The translations under genes and the position numbers were made by a program. From NCBI RefSeq assembly GCF_001905905.1, contig NZ_LIVT01000024.1, positions 1 to 37,332 on the forward strand: a DNA stretch of 37,332 bases. Direction: 5' to 3'. Below, piece by piece: positions 1-8,271 of the stretch (position 1 is its first letter; every line of letters begins with the position of its first letter). The stretch is from Streptomyces sp. CB02366 (GTDB taxonomy: Bacteria; Actinomycetota; Actinomycetes; Streptomycetales; Streptomycetaceae). The notes under the pieces are model-generated. The model did not search any database. It was not told where the DNA came from and saw only the letters and a list, made by a program, of their open reading frames with translations.

Positions 1-1
1 G

Positions 2-406
2 GGGGAGCGGTACATCGAGGTCGAGCACCTGCTGTCGTGGCACGTCTCCGGCGCGCTGCCAAATGAGATGGACTCTAAGCAACCCTCCGGCTCGAACTCC
101 CGGTATCCCTTCGGACAGTCACCGCGACGGTGGACGGCACGTACTTCCGGCACCTCGGAACGCTCGGCCGGACCCGTGGTGGAGGCGAACCGGTCGCGGT
201 CGCCGGACGGGAGACGGTCGTCGCGGTTCTCGTCCGGGAACGTGGCGGCCGGGCGCCGCGAGCGGGGCCGTCGGTGGCTCGGGCCCAACCCACGACCTCG
301 CGCGTACATGGTCTCGGCGAGTCAGTGTTCACCGAGGCAGCGTCGGCGGTCGGCCAGCTCACCGATAGCGTTCACCCGCCTTGAGGGGAGGGAGACAGCC
401 GGCTGA
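2..406 (+). pseudogene. possible 3' tail of an unidentified gene
   Basis: Frame 2 is open from the left edge to a stop at 404-406. Its first residues (GERYIEVEHLLSWHVSGALP) look like real protein, but after about residue 25 the translation becomes low-complexity Arg/Ser-rich sequence typical of a shadow frame. A second plus frame (about 67-384) also looks partly coding. I read this as a decayed or frameshifted gene end entering from the left. No family is recognised, and the 63-488 stretch otherwise shows nothing I can call, apart from a short palindrome (CAGCCGGCTG, 396-405). Confidence 0.2.
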
Positions 407-488
407 GTCGTGGGACGAGGCTGGTATTCCCAAGGTCAACATGCCCGGAGGCCCCTTCGGCGGTGGTCTGGGTTCAATACGGGTGCGG

Positions 489-1850
489 CTACAGAACGCT
501 CGCGATGGAGTCCTGGATCTCCTCGTCGGAGGGCCTGGAATCGATCATGTCGCCTGCCAGGAACTGGTCGTACGCACCGAGGTCGAGCAGCCCGTGACCG
601 CTGAGGCTGAAGAGAATCACGCTCTTGCGCCGTTGTCTGCGCGCCTCGACGGCCTCGTCGATCGCCCGCGCGATCGCGTGTGCCGACTCGGGTGCGGGGA
701 TGATCCCCTCGGCTTTGGCGAAAGTGCGGCCGGCCTCGAAGACGCGGGTCTGCGCGTAGGCGACTGCCTCGATCAGCTTGTTGTCGTACATGGCACTGAC
801 AATGGGGGCAGCACCGTGATATCGCAGGCCCCCCGCGTGGATGGGATAGGCCGCGAACTTGTGCCCAAGGGTGTACATCTTGGAGCGGGGCGTCACTCCG
901 GAGAAGTCGGTGTAGTCGAGCAGATAGCGACCGCGGGTCATCTTGGGGCATGCCTCGGGCTCGACGGCGACGAAGCGGAGCCGGCTATCCTCGGTGAGCC
1001 CTTCCCGGTAGAAGGGGAAGGTGATGCCCGCGAAGTTGCTTCCGGCACCCATGGCACCGATCACGACATCGGGGAACTCGCCAGCCACCCCCATCTGCAG
1101 CAAGGCTTCTTCGCCGATGACGGTCTGGTGCAGCAGTACGTGCGACTCTCCGCTGCCGACCGAGAAACGCGCGGCGGGGCGGGTGGACGCGTACTCGATC
1201 GCCTCGGCGTTCGCGATACCGAGACTGCCGGGGTGGTCGGGGTTCTCCCGCAGTGCCGCGCGGCCCACCTCGGTCAGGTCGCTGGGACTCTTGACCACCC
1301 GGGCTCCGTAGAGACGCATGAGTGTGCCTCGGTAGGGCTTCTGCTCGTAGCTGCTCCGCACCATGAACACCGTGGTGTCCATGCCGTACGGGTGGCTGGC
1401 CATGGCGAGTGCGCTGCCCCACTGGCCCGCGCCGGTTCCTGTGACCAGCTCGGTCACACCGGAGCGGCTGTAGTAGTACGCCTGCGGCAGCGCGGTATTG
1501 ATCTTGTGGCTGCCGGACGGGCTCGTGCCCTCGAACTTGAAGTAGATGTGTGCGGGGGTTTCCAGCTCTCTTTCGAGCTGGGTAGCCCGGTACAGGGGCG
1601 TCGGCCGCCAGCGCTGGTACTCACGGCGCACCGCCTCGGGGATCTCGACGTACCGCTGTGTTCCTGTCCCCTGCCGGTACAGCGACAGGGGCAGCTGGGG
1701 ACGTAAGTTTCTCGGACCGTCCGCCGCTCCCTCGGGGCGAGGGGGCGGCTGCGGGGCCGGGATCTCGAAGGGCAGATCCGCGCCCACGCTGTACCAGTGG
1801 GTGGGCACCTGGTCCCTGTCCAGCGGGTACACATCGCCTGTCGTCGGCAT
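489..1850 (-). CDS. TrpB2-type PLP-dependent beta-subunit-like enzyme
   Basis: The 453-residue protein has the length and layout of TrpB2, the second tryptophan synthase beta family, which is longer than TrpB1. The PLP-lysine motif is SGSHKIN with K116. Glycine-rich phosphate-binding segments (VTGTGAGQWG, IGAMGAGSNF) and a SLSGHG-type C-terminal stretch are present. TrpB enzymes form a PLP-aminoacrylate from serine and add a nucleophile at C-beta. No trpA lies nearby, and the gene is the last of a five-gene leftward operon whose previous gene is a carrier protein 2 bp away. I infer a beta-substitution (or dehydratase) step that makes a non-standard amino acid for the product rather than primary tryptophan synthesis. 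The ATG at 1850 is preceded by GGAAGG at a normal distance. The substrate is unknown. Confidence 0.88.
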   Translation of the reverse strand: MPTTGDVYPLDRDQVPTHWYSVGADLPFEIPAPQPPPRPEGAADGPRNLRPQLPLSLYRQGTGTQRYVEIPEAVRREYQRWRPTPLYRATQLERELETPAHIYFKFEGTSPSGSHKINTALPQAYYYSRSGVTELVTGTGAGQWGSALAMASHPYGMDTTVFMVRSSYEQKPYRGTLMRLYGARVVKSPSDLTEVGRAALRENPDHPGSLGIANAEAIEYASTRPAARFSVGSGESHVLLHQTVIGEEALLQMGVAGEFPDVVIGAMGAGSNFAGITFPFYREGLTEDSRLRFVAVEPEACPKMTRGRYLLDYTDFSGVTPRSKMYTLGHKFAAYPIHAGGLRYHGAAPIVSAMYDNKLIEAVAYAQTRVFEAGRTFAKAEGIIPAPESAHAIARAIDEAVEARRQRRKSVILFSLSGHGLLDLGAYDQFLAGDMIDSRPSDEEIQDSIASVL

Positions 1851-1852
1851 AC

Positions 1853-2170
1853 TCAGCCTTCCAGGCCGTCGCGCGCAGCCACCGGCACCGGCTCAGCGTC
1901 CCGGGTCGAGACGACACCCCAGACCAGGTTGACCAGGCTGTGCACTGTGTCGAGGTTCGCGTTCATGACGATCTCGTCATCGATCTCGATGTCGAATTCG
2001 CCCTCGAAGGTCACCAGTAGATGAAGGAGGGTCATCGAGTCCATCTTCAGCGTCGACGAGTACAGCGACATATCGTCGGCGAGCGCGGACGCTTCCATGT
2101 CGAGGTCGAGGGCATCGACGACGACACTCTTCACCCTCTTCGCCAGTTCTTGCTTGCTGACCGTTCCCAT
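1853..2170 (-). CDS. free-standing acyl/peptidyl carrier protein
   Basis: This is a 105-residue carrier protein with the 4'-phosphopantetheine attachment motif MDSM (S45) followed by a helix-II-like stretch and an acidic helix. I chose the ATG at 2170, not the in-frame ATG at 2182, because GAGGA lies about 6 nt upstream of 2170 and nothing resembling a ribosome site precedes 2182. It sits 16 bp after the FAD oxidase stop and 2 bp before trpB2, so it is surely co-translated with them. It is the natural candidate partner (PltL/RedO-like role) for the stand-alone AMP ligase and flavoprotein at 10.4-13.1 kb, and would be activated by the PPTase at 9.2-9.9 kb. It could instead carry the substrate of the neighbouring oxidase. 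The carrier assignment is firm; the cargo is inferred. Confidence 0.87.
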   Translation of the reverse strand: MGTVSKQELAKRVKSVVVDALDLDMEASALADDMSLYSSTLKMDSMTLLHLLVTFEGEFDIEIDDEIVMNANLDTVHSLVNLVWGVVSTRDAEPVPVAARDGLEG

Positions 2171-2186
2171 CACTGTCCTCATTCTG

Positions 2187-3560
2187 CTATAGGATTTTTC
2201 CGGGATTCATGATCCCCAGCGGATCCAGAGCCCTTTTGACCGCGTGGTGCACCTGTAGGCCGTTGGCGCCCAGTTCGTCGGCGAGCCAGCGCTTCTTGAG
2301 AAGTCCCACACCGTGCTCGCCCGTGAGAGTGCCGCCGAGCCGGAGCGCGGCACGGAACATGTCGTCGGCCGCTGCCCAGATCCCGTCCGGGATCTCGGGT
2401 TCGGCCCGGTCGAACACCAGAGCGGGGTGCAGGTTCGCATCGCCGGCATGGGCGACGGTGGCGATGAGAACCCCGTGCTCCTCCGCGATACGGCGGATTT
2501 CCAGCAGCATCTCGCCGATCCGGGACCGGGGCACGACGAAGTCCTCGACCACGGCCCGCCCACCGTGCTCCACGGCGCCCAGGGCGCGACGCCGGATATC
2601 GAGCAGGGAGTCGGATTCCGCCGGGTCCTGGGTGACCTCCACCTCCGCCGCGCCCAACAGGTCGCACACCCGCCGCATGCCGTCCGTCGCACGCCGGGCG
2701 TCCTCCCCCTCGAACTGGCCGAGCAGCAGAGCGCCTTCCTCGGCGAGCATTCGGTGCGGCTCTGACCGGGCCCGCAGCGCTCGTACGGTTACCTCGTCGA
2801 TCAGTTCGAGCAGACTCGGCCGTACGCCGGCCCGGGCGAGTTCCTGCGGCACCCGGGCCGCGGCCTCGATGGTCGGGAACCGCGCGGCGACCGTGGCCCG
2901 GAGCCCCCGCTCCTTGTGGCGCAGCCGGAGAGTGGCACCGGTGACGACGCCGAGCGTGCCCTCTGAACCGACGAAGAGACTGGTGAGGTCGTAGCCGGTC
3001 ACGCCTTTGGCCGTGCGGTGGCCGGTCCGGACGAGACGGCCGTCCGGGAGGACGACCTCCAGGCCGAGCACCTGATCCCGGGTCACCCCGTAGTGGAGGC
3101 ACCGGAAGCCGCCCGCGTTGGTGGCGATGTTGCCGCCAAGCGTCGAGCGTGCCGCGCTCCCGGGGTCGACCGGGTAGTTCAGACCCTGTTCGTCCGCCGC
3201 ACGGGCCAGGTCCGCAGTGATGACTCCCGGTTCCACAACGGCCAGCTGATCGTCGAAGGACAACTCCCCGATGGCCGCCATGCGTTCCAGTGCCAGCACG
3301 ACGGACCCCGGACCGGCGAGCGCCCCGCCGGCCAGCCCCGTGCCCGCGCCCCGTGGGACGACCGGGACACGGTGGCGGGTGGCCCAGCGCATCGTCGCGA
3401 CGACATCGTCGACACACTCCGCGTGGACGACACACAGGGGGCCCCCGTCGGAGTCCAGATAGGCCGCGTCCGTGCGCCACTCCCCGAGGACACCGATGTC
3501 CGTACTGATCGCCCCGAACGTCAGACCGTCCGCCAGTTCGTCCAAAGGAGCTTCGCGCAT
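2187..3560 (-). CDS. FAD-linked oxidase, GlcD / D-lactate dehydrogenase type
   Basis: This 457-residue protein has the PCMH/VAO fold pattern. The FAD-pyrophosphate loop is VPRGAGTGLAGGA (residues 68-80), a second FAD segment reads GSAARSTLGGNIATNAGG, and the C-terminal half has the FAD-linked oxidase pattern with HAGDANLHP and TGEHGVGLLKK, ending in GIMNPGKIL. Family members oxidise 2-hydroxy acids (glycolate, D-lactate, D-2-hydroxyglutarate). The longer open frame to 3683 is not used: the ATG at 3560 has a strong AGGAGG site and the extra residues are Arg-rich noise. Because it precedes a carrier protein and follows a ketoreductase-containing megasynthase, a role oxidising a hydroxy-acid precursor or carrier-bound hydroxyacyl group is possible. 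The physiological substrate is not evident. Confidence 0.88.
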   Translation of the reverse strand: MREAPLDELADGLTFGAISTDIGVLGEWRTDAAYLDSDGGPLCVVHAECVDDVVATMRWATRHRVPVVPRGAGTGLAGGALAGPGSVVLALERMAAIGELSFDDQLAVVEPGVITADLARAADEQGLNYPVDPGSAARSTLGGNIATNAGGFRCLHYGVTRDQVLGLEVVLPDGRLVRTGHRTAKGVTGYDLTSLFVGSEGTLGVVTGATLRLRHKERGLRATVAARFPTIEAAARVPQELARAGVRPSLLELIDEVTVRALRARSEPHRMLAEEGALLLGQFEGEDARRATDGMRRVCDLLGAAEVEVTQDPAESDSLLDIRRRALGAVEHGGRAVVEDFVVPRSRIGEMLLEIRRIAEEHGVLIATVAHAGDANLHPALVFDRAEPEIPDGIWAAADDMFRAALRLGGTLTGEHGVGLLKKRWLADELGANGLQVHHAVKRALDPLGIMNPGKIL

Positions 3561-3591
3561 GTTTGGCCTCCTGACCGCGGTTCGTGCCCGC

Positions 3592-4053
3592 CTACGGTTC
3601 GAGCGACGCCTCGATCGCCGTCCGGACCAACGGCATGGACCGTGCCAGCTGCATGGTGTCGATGGACTGCGCCAGGTCTTCAAAGCCCTTTTCGGTGAGG
3701 ACGGCAGGCAGGTCGAGCAGCCGCCGTTCGATCCACTCCAGTGGGTGCGCGGAGAGTTCCGGGTCGAACGCGCGGGGGCCTACGTCACCGTCCTGGAAGT
3801 CGGGGTGGTGGTGGAAGCGCTGTACCGGGACGTCGCAGTCGATACGGTGAGACAGGTCGATGCGCCAGATGCCGCCATCCCCCACCGGAAGGACCCGGTG
3901 GCCTTCGGCACCTTCGCGGTGGTGGCTGCCCTCGTAGAGCTCGGCGCGGCGTACGTCGATCCGCGCTCCGGCATCCACCTCCTCGTACTCCTCGACCCAG
4001 TACTGCACCGTGATGGCGATCTGGCCGTTGACAAAGCTATAGATCGTTTTCAT
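3592..4053 (-). CDS. unknown 153-residue protein in the megasynthase operon
   Basis: No family is recognised with confidence. The protein is soluble, with no signal peptide or membrane segment. Its first 110 residues are beta-rich with many charged residues and a His cluster (FHHHPDF) that could bind a metal. The last 40 residues look helical. It starts in an ATGA overlap with the stop of the megasynthase gene (stop and start share 4050-4053) and ends 31 bp before the FAD oxidase start, so it is a genuine coupled member of the operon. A role as a small tailoring enzyme or accessory protein is possible but unsupported. Confidence 0.75.
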   Translation of the reverse strand: MKTIYSFVNGQIAITVQYWVEEYEEVDAGARIDVRRAELYEGSHHREGAEGHRVLPVGDGGIWRIDLSHRIDCDVPVQRFHHHPDFQDGDVGPRAFDPELSAHPLEWIERRLLDLPAVLTEKGFEDLAQSIDTMQLARSMPLVRTAIEASLEP

Positions 4054-7000
4054 GCGTCCCTTCCCTCGGGTGAATGGGGTTTCGCCGCCGAGGCCATACG
4101 GGCTATCTCTGCAGCCAGTTCCCGGAGTGTGGGGTGTTCGTAGAGCTGCTGGACGACGAGGTCTGTGCCCAGTTCGGAATTGACCCTGTTCACCAGCCGG
4201 ATCGCGGTCATGGAATTGCCGCCGAGCTCGGAGAAGTTCGCATCCTGGTCCGTGGCCTGTGTGCCCAGGGCCTCGGACCAGATGCCGGCCAAGCCGGCGA
4301 CAGGGCCGCTCATCCCGTCTCCGCCCGGAGCCGTGCCGTCAGCCGCGACGCCGGTGCGGGTCTCAGGCGAGGTCCGCCCCCGTACCCGTACGGTTGAGTC
4401 CGGGAGGGCGGAGCGGACCGCCTCGCGCACGCTCCGCAGGACCGCCGAGCTGGTTGTGGCGACCGACACGAGCGCCTCGAAGCCGTCGAGATGGTCCGCG
4501 TCGATTTCGCGGGCGATGCGCTCGTTGCTGTCGTCGAGGCCGATGACGAGGTTGGTCTCGGGCCGGGAGAGGGCCTCGATGAACAGGCGCACCCCGTTCT
4601 CAGGCGTGACGGGACGGAATCCGTGCCCGTCCACGACCGCAGCTCCGGGTGTACCGGGTCCCCCGTCGGTCCACAGGCTCCACGCCTGGCACTGGACCGT
4701 CCGCCCGAGGCCGCGCCAATACCGGGCGAAGGCAGGTAGGAAGCTGCTGGCCGAGGCATACGCTCCGAAGGCCGCACCGCCGAAGTGGCCGTTGACCGAG
4801 GAGAAGAGGACCAGGTCGGCGCCGGGCCGTTCTGTCAGAACGGTGGCGAGGGCGTGGGTGCCCAGTACCTTGGCCCGGTACATGAGCCGGAACTCGTCCT
4901 CGACCTCTTGCGCGAGCAGATGGGACTCCAGATCGTTCCAGTAGCGCGTGATGTCGGCACCGGCCAGGTGCAGGACCCCGTCAAGCGGGCGGCCGTGTCG
5001 ATCCTCGCTCTCCGCCACGATCGCTTCGAGGGCCTCGGCGTCGGCCACGTCGGCGCGGCGGTAACTGACATGTCCCGCGCGAGCGAGCTCAGCGAGCCGG
5101 TGCTCGCGGTCCCCGGAGGCGGGGCTACGGCCGACAAGGACCAAGGAGGTTCCGTACGCCGTCAGGAGGTGGCGCGCGAGGTGGAATCCGAGGCCGCCGA
5201 GGCCGCCGGTGATGAGATACAGACCGCCCTGGCGGATGCGGGGGCCGGTGTCCTCGGGAGCCTTCTCCACAGGGCGTATGCGTGAGGCCAGACGGCGCCC
5301 GTCCCGGTACACGACGATCTCGTCGTCCGTCGCGTCGGCGAGCTCGGCCAGGACCAAATCAGCGGGATCGGTGCCGACGGGCGGCAGGTCGAGTTGCCTG
5401 ACCCAGGTCGCGCCCCGTTCGGCACCCACCGTGCGCACCAGGCCGTTGACTGTCGCGTGGACCGGCTCCAACGGGTCGTCGGCGGTCACGGCACAGGCCC
5501 CCGTGGTAACGACTATGAGCCTCGGGGCTGTATCGGCGAATGCCTTGATGAGAGCGTGGACCGACAGTGCGGCCAGCTCAAGTCCACGGCCCTCCGCCTC
5601 CGCCCACCCGTCGTACCGGTCGGTGGCCCAGGCGTGGACCAGGGCGCCCACCTGCCCGTGGTCCCGCTCCACGGCGGCGCGCAATGCGGCGTGGTCCGAC
5701 GGAGAGACGGGCCGGATCCGGTACTCGGTGTCCGAGAGACGCTCGAACCGGGGACCGGGCGACACCGACACGACGGCCCCAAAGCCGCGCCGGGTCCTGA
5801 GCCGGTCAGCGAGGTCAGCATGGCCGAGAGCGAGCCAGACGCCTGTCGGTTCGGCTCCGGAGGCGCTCGGCGAGGATGCCCAGACATCGTGGAACAGCCA
5901 GTCCTCCGTGGTCTCCGGCACCTCACCTTCAACGCCGGGCCGGAGACCGAGGGCGTCCAGCTCATCGTCGAAGGCACCGGCCTGGTACTGGGCCATGAGC
6001 TGGGCTCGTTCGAGCTTGCCGGCGGAGGTCTTGGGGAACGCGTCCCGGGGGACGGGAACGACTAGGCGCGCCAGCAGTCCGAGCTGCTGGGCGAGGGCGG
6101 CTCCGACGGCCCGGAGCACGGCCTGGCGCTCCTGCGGGTCGGTCTCTGTCAGGGAGCAAAAGACGACGAGTTCGTCGGTGCCGGCGGCGGAGTCGTGTTC
6201 ACTGCAGGCGGCGACGAAGGTAGGGAGCACTCCGTCGACACGTTCCACCACGGATTCGATCTCGTGGCAGGGGTAGTTGACGCTGCGGATGACGATGAGG
6301 TCCTTCTCCCGGCCGGTCATAACGAGCCGGCCCTCACGGACGAAGGCGAGGTCGCCGGTGTCGAACCAGCCGTCGGCCGTGAACGCCCTCGCCTGGGCCT
6401 CGGGGTTGGCGTGGTAGCCGGTCATGAGGGTGACTCCGCGCACCTGGAGGCGGCCGATCCGGTGTTCCCGAACGAGGCGGTCGTCGGCGTCGACGATACG
6501 CATCGCGGTCCCGTCGACGGGGACGCCCAACTCGGTGAACGTGGGGTGGCCCGGCGTCGGGCGGGGAAGCAGGCTCACCGCGCCTCCGCCGTGCAGGGTG
6601 CGGGCGTCCACGGTGACGACACCGGTCTTCTCGTCGTCCCGGCTGAGCGTGGAGTGAACCATGCCGCCACATACCTCGGACATGCCCCAGGCTGGCCGCA
6701 TGACGTCGGGCGCCATCCCGTGTGGTTCGAGCAAGCGCAGGAACTCGTGCATGGTGCGGCTGACGATCGCCTCTCCCCCGTTGGTGATGTCTCTCAGGCT
6801 CGAAAGGTCCCAGTCGCCCTGGGAGATACGTTCGGCGTAGGTGGTGACGAGGGTGACGACGAAGTTCGGCGCCGAGGTGTTGGTGGCCCGGTACCGCTCG
6901 ATCCAGTCCAGCCAGCGGAGCGGGTTGCCGAGGAAGCTCTCGGTACGTGCATTGACGTGCTCGCACTGCAGGATGACGTCTCGTAGGTTGTGCATCACCA

Positions 7001-7892
7001 TGCCGGCCACGTGGTCCAGTGGCATGAAGTTGAGGGTGATGTCGTCGGAGCCGAAACCGTTGGCCTTCGCGTTGACGTACGCCCGCGTGACGACGGTACG
7101 GTGCGTGTGACGTACACACTTGGGCACCCCGGTGCTGCCTGAGGTGAGCAGGTGCACCGCCGGGTCGTCAGGCCCCGCCTCGTACAGGCGCGACGGCGGC
7201 CGGTCGGCGCGCACTCCCTCCACCGCGAGTACCACCAGGCCAGGTTCTGACCACAGTCCGCGCAGTCGCTCCACCCTGGAGACGAAGGCGGCATCCGTGA
7301 GAACCGGCGGGCGGTCGAGGAGTTCCCAGGCGTCCCTGATCCGACGCGTGGTGGCATTCTCCCACTCGTACCCCGGCGCCATGCCGATCGGTGTCGGCAC
7401 GAAACCGCCCAGCAGACAGCCCCAGAATCCGGTGACGAAGTTGCGGTTGTCGTCGCAGTGGAGGAGTACGGAGTCGCCGGGCCGCAGCCCGGCGGCGCGC
7501 AGTCCCGGCACGAGTCGCGCCGCGTCGTCGAGGAGTCGAGGGTAGGTCTGGCGCTCCTCCCGGCCGTCCGCGAGGACATAGGTCGTACCCCGTTCCGGGA
7601 CATCGCGGGCCGCGCGTCGAAGAGCCTCCGTGAGCGTGGTCGGCGCACCGTCCGGGAGGACCAGCGGGGGGGCCTCCACCAGCGCCTCCGGCAGGCTGGC
7701 CGCGGAATCTGGTCCGTCGCCCTGCTTCCGTGCGGAGCTGGTCGTGGGGACGGGTGGCTCGGTAGCGGCTGTTGCCGTCCGGATCCGGCGCACCCGCACG
7801 GCCGGGTCGGTGACCCCGTCGACGGCTCGCGCGGCGACGGTGGCCTTCTCCACGACGTCTCGGTATGCCTGTCGGGCCGGCACGGTGTGCAT
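4050..7892 (-). CDS. adenylation-ketoreductase-carrier (A-KR-PCP) megasynthase
   Basis: The 1280-residue protein has three modules. Residues about 85-640 are an ANL adenylate-forming domain (LLTSGSTGVPK at 249, WGMSEVCGG at 402, WFDTGDLA at 509, terminal lysine K626) of a type close to fatty-acyl-AMP ligases. Residues about 663-1130 are a polyketide-type ketoreductase with its structural subdomain, TGGLGGLG NADPH motif (895-902), K1008, the FSS serine (1031/1032) and Y1045, where the usual YxxxN asparagine is Ser. Residues about 1200-1270 are a carrier domain with GGNSM (S1227). There is no condensation, ketosynthase, acyltransferase or thioesterase domain. The enzyme should adenylate an acid, load it on its own carrier and reduce a keto group. 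ATG 7892 is chosen for its AAGGAAAGG site; the open frame extends to 7970. It heads the leftward operon, downstream of a StrR-like operator. Confidence 0.88.
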   Translation of the reverse strand: MHTVPARQAYRDVVEKATVAARAVDGVTDPAVRVRRIRTATAATEPPVPTTSSARKQGDGPDSAASLPEALVEAPPLVLPDGAPTTLTEALRRAARDVPERGTTYVLADGREERQTYPRLLDDAARLVPGLRAAGLRPGDSVLLHCDDNRNFVTGFWGCLLGGFVPTPIGMAPGYEWENATTRRIRDAWELLDRPPVLTDAAFVSRVERLRGLWSEPGLVVLAVEGVRADRPPSRLYEAGPDDPAVHLLTSGSTGVPKCVRHTHRTVVTRAYVNAKANGFGSDDITLNFMPLDHVAGMVMHNLRDVILQCEHVNARTESFLGNPLRWLDWIERYRATNTSAPNFVVTLVTTYAERISQGDWDLSSLRDITNGGEAIVSRTMHEFLRLLEPHGMAPDVMRPAWGMSEVCGGMVHSTLSRDDEKTGVVTVDARTLHGGGAVSLLPRPTPGHPTFTELGVPVDGTAMRIVDADDRLVREHRIGRLQVRGVTLMTGYHANPEAQARAFTADGWFDTGDLAFVREGRLVMTGREKDLIVIRSVNYPCHEIESVVERVDGVLPTFVAACSEHDSAAGTDELVVFCSLTETDPQERQAVLRAVGAALAQQLGLLARLVVPVPRDAFPKTSAGKLERAQLMAQYQAGAFDDELDALGLRPGVEGEVPETTEDWLFHDVWASSPSASGAEPTGVWLALGHADLADRLRTRRGFGAVVSVSPGPRFERLSDTEYRIRPVSPSDHAALRAAVERDHGQVGALVHAWATDRYDGWAEAEGRGLELAALSVHALIKAFADTAPRLIVVTTGACAVTADDPLEPVHATVNGLVRTVGAERGATWVRQLDLPPVGTDPADLVLAELADATDDEIVVYRDGRRLASRIRPVEKAPEDTGPRIRQGGLYLITGGLGGLGFHLARHLLTAYGTSLVLVGRSPASGDREHRLAELARAGHVSYRRADVADAEALEAIVAESEDRHGRPLDGVLHLAGADITRYWNDLESHLLAQEVEDEFRLMYRAKVLGTHALATVLTERPGADLVLFSSVNGHFGGAAFGAYASASSFLPAFARYWRGLGRTVQCQAWSLWTDGGPGTPGAAVVDGHGFRPVTPENGVRLFIEALSRPETNLVIGLDDSNERIAREIDADHLDGFEALVSVATTSSAVLRSVREAVRSALPDSTVRVRGRTSPETRTGVAADGTAPGGDGMSGPVAGLAGIWSEALGTQATDQDANFSELGGNSMTAIRLVNRVNSELGTDLVVQQLYEHPTLRELAAEIARMASAAKPHSPEGRDA

Positions 7893-8019
7893 GGTGTTCC
7901 TTTCCTTGAGTACCCGTCGATGAGAAATGCCTGGTCCTGATACGGGGTCCTGCGGAATCGTCGGAACCACTGGTTGGTAGTAGCCAGTGCATCACGCAAC
8001 GGTCTCGACTCTACGCAGT

Positions 8020-8049
8020 GTTTAACTGCGCGGTTGGCGGCAGTTGAAC
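8020..8049. promoter_or_regulatory. StrR-type operator, site 1
   Basis: The arms are GTTTAACTG and CAGTTGAAC, separated by 12 bp; 17 of 18 arm positions fit a perfect palindrome. The published StrR consensus, from memory, is GTTCGACTG-N11-CAGTCGAAC, so this differs by one base per half-site and one spacer base. The only other copy seen with both arms intact is at 10115-10144. It lies between the divergent starts of the megasynthase operon and the esterase gene, and a StrR/NovG-type regulator is encoded at 16.1-17.2 kb. Binding is inferred. Confidence 0.7.
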
Positions 8050-8068
8050 ACCTCCGCCCGAACCTTCA

Positions 8069-8098
8069 TTGACCCGGGGACAATCAACTCCCTAGCGT
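8069..8098 (+). promoter_or_regulatory. candidate promoter for the esterase gene
   Basis: TTGACC and TAGCGT are spaced by 18 bp, beginning 19 bp after StrR-like site 1. The same TTGACC hexamer occurs beyond site 2, which supports the call. The -10 is a weak match, as expected for an activator-dependent promoter. The implied 5' leader is about 165 nt. Confidence 0.4.
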
Positions 8099-8271
8099 GG
8101 TCCGAACTGCTCGATCATCCTCACCTCGATAGCCCCCAGTGTGATCTGCGGCGACATGGAGGCGAATGGAGAACCAGGGTGCCGAAGCGGCCTCGCTGCC
8201 GCGGACCGCCTCAGGAGAGATCAACAGGCTCGGCCTGGTTGGGTACTCATGAGGGAAGTGGGAAACAGACT

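Larger units (their letters stand above)
7893..8271. promoter_or_regulatory. divergent promoter region between megasynthase operon and esterase
   Basis: This 379-bp gene-free stretch separates two divergent units. It holds the 30-bp inverted repeat at 8020-8049 and, to its right, TTGACC (8069-8074) and TAGCGT (8093-8098) 18 bp apart, a plausible promoter for the esterase gene. A smaller inverted repeat of CACTGG/CCAGTG with a 10-nt gap lies near 7970-7991 on the megasynthase side. No clear -10/-35 pair is visible for the leftward operon. Confidence 0.55.

Noticed and set aside
381..1706. 441-residue open frame on the plus strand opposite trpB2
   Set aside because: It is the exact shadow of a clearly conserved PLP enzyme on the other strand and has no recognisable motif.
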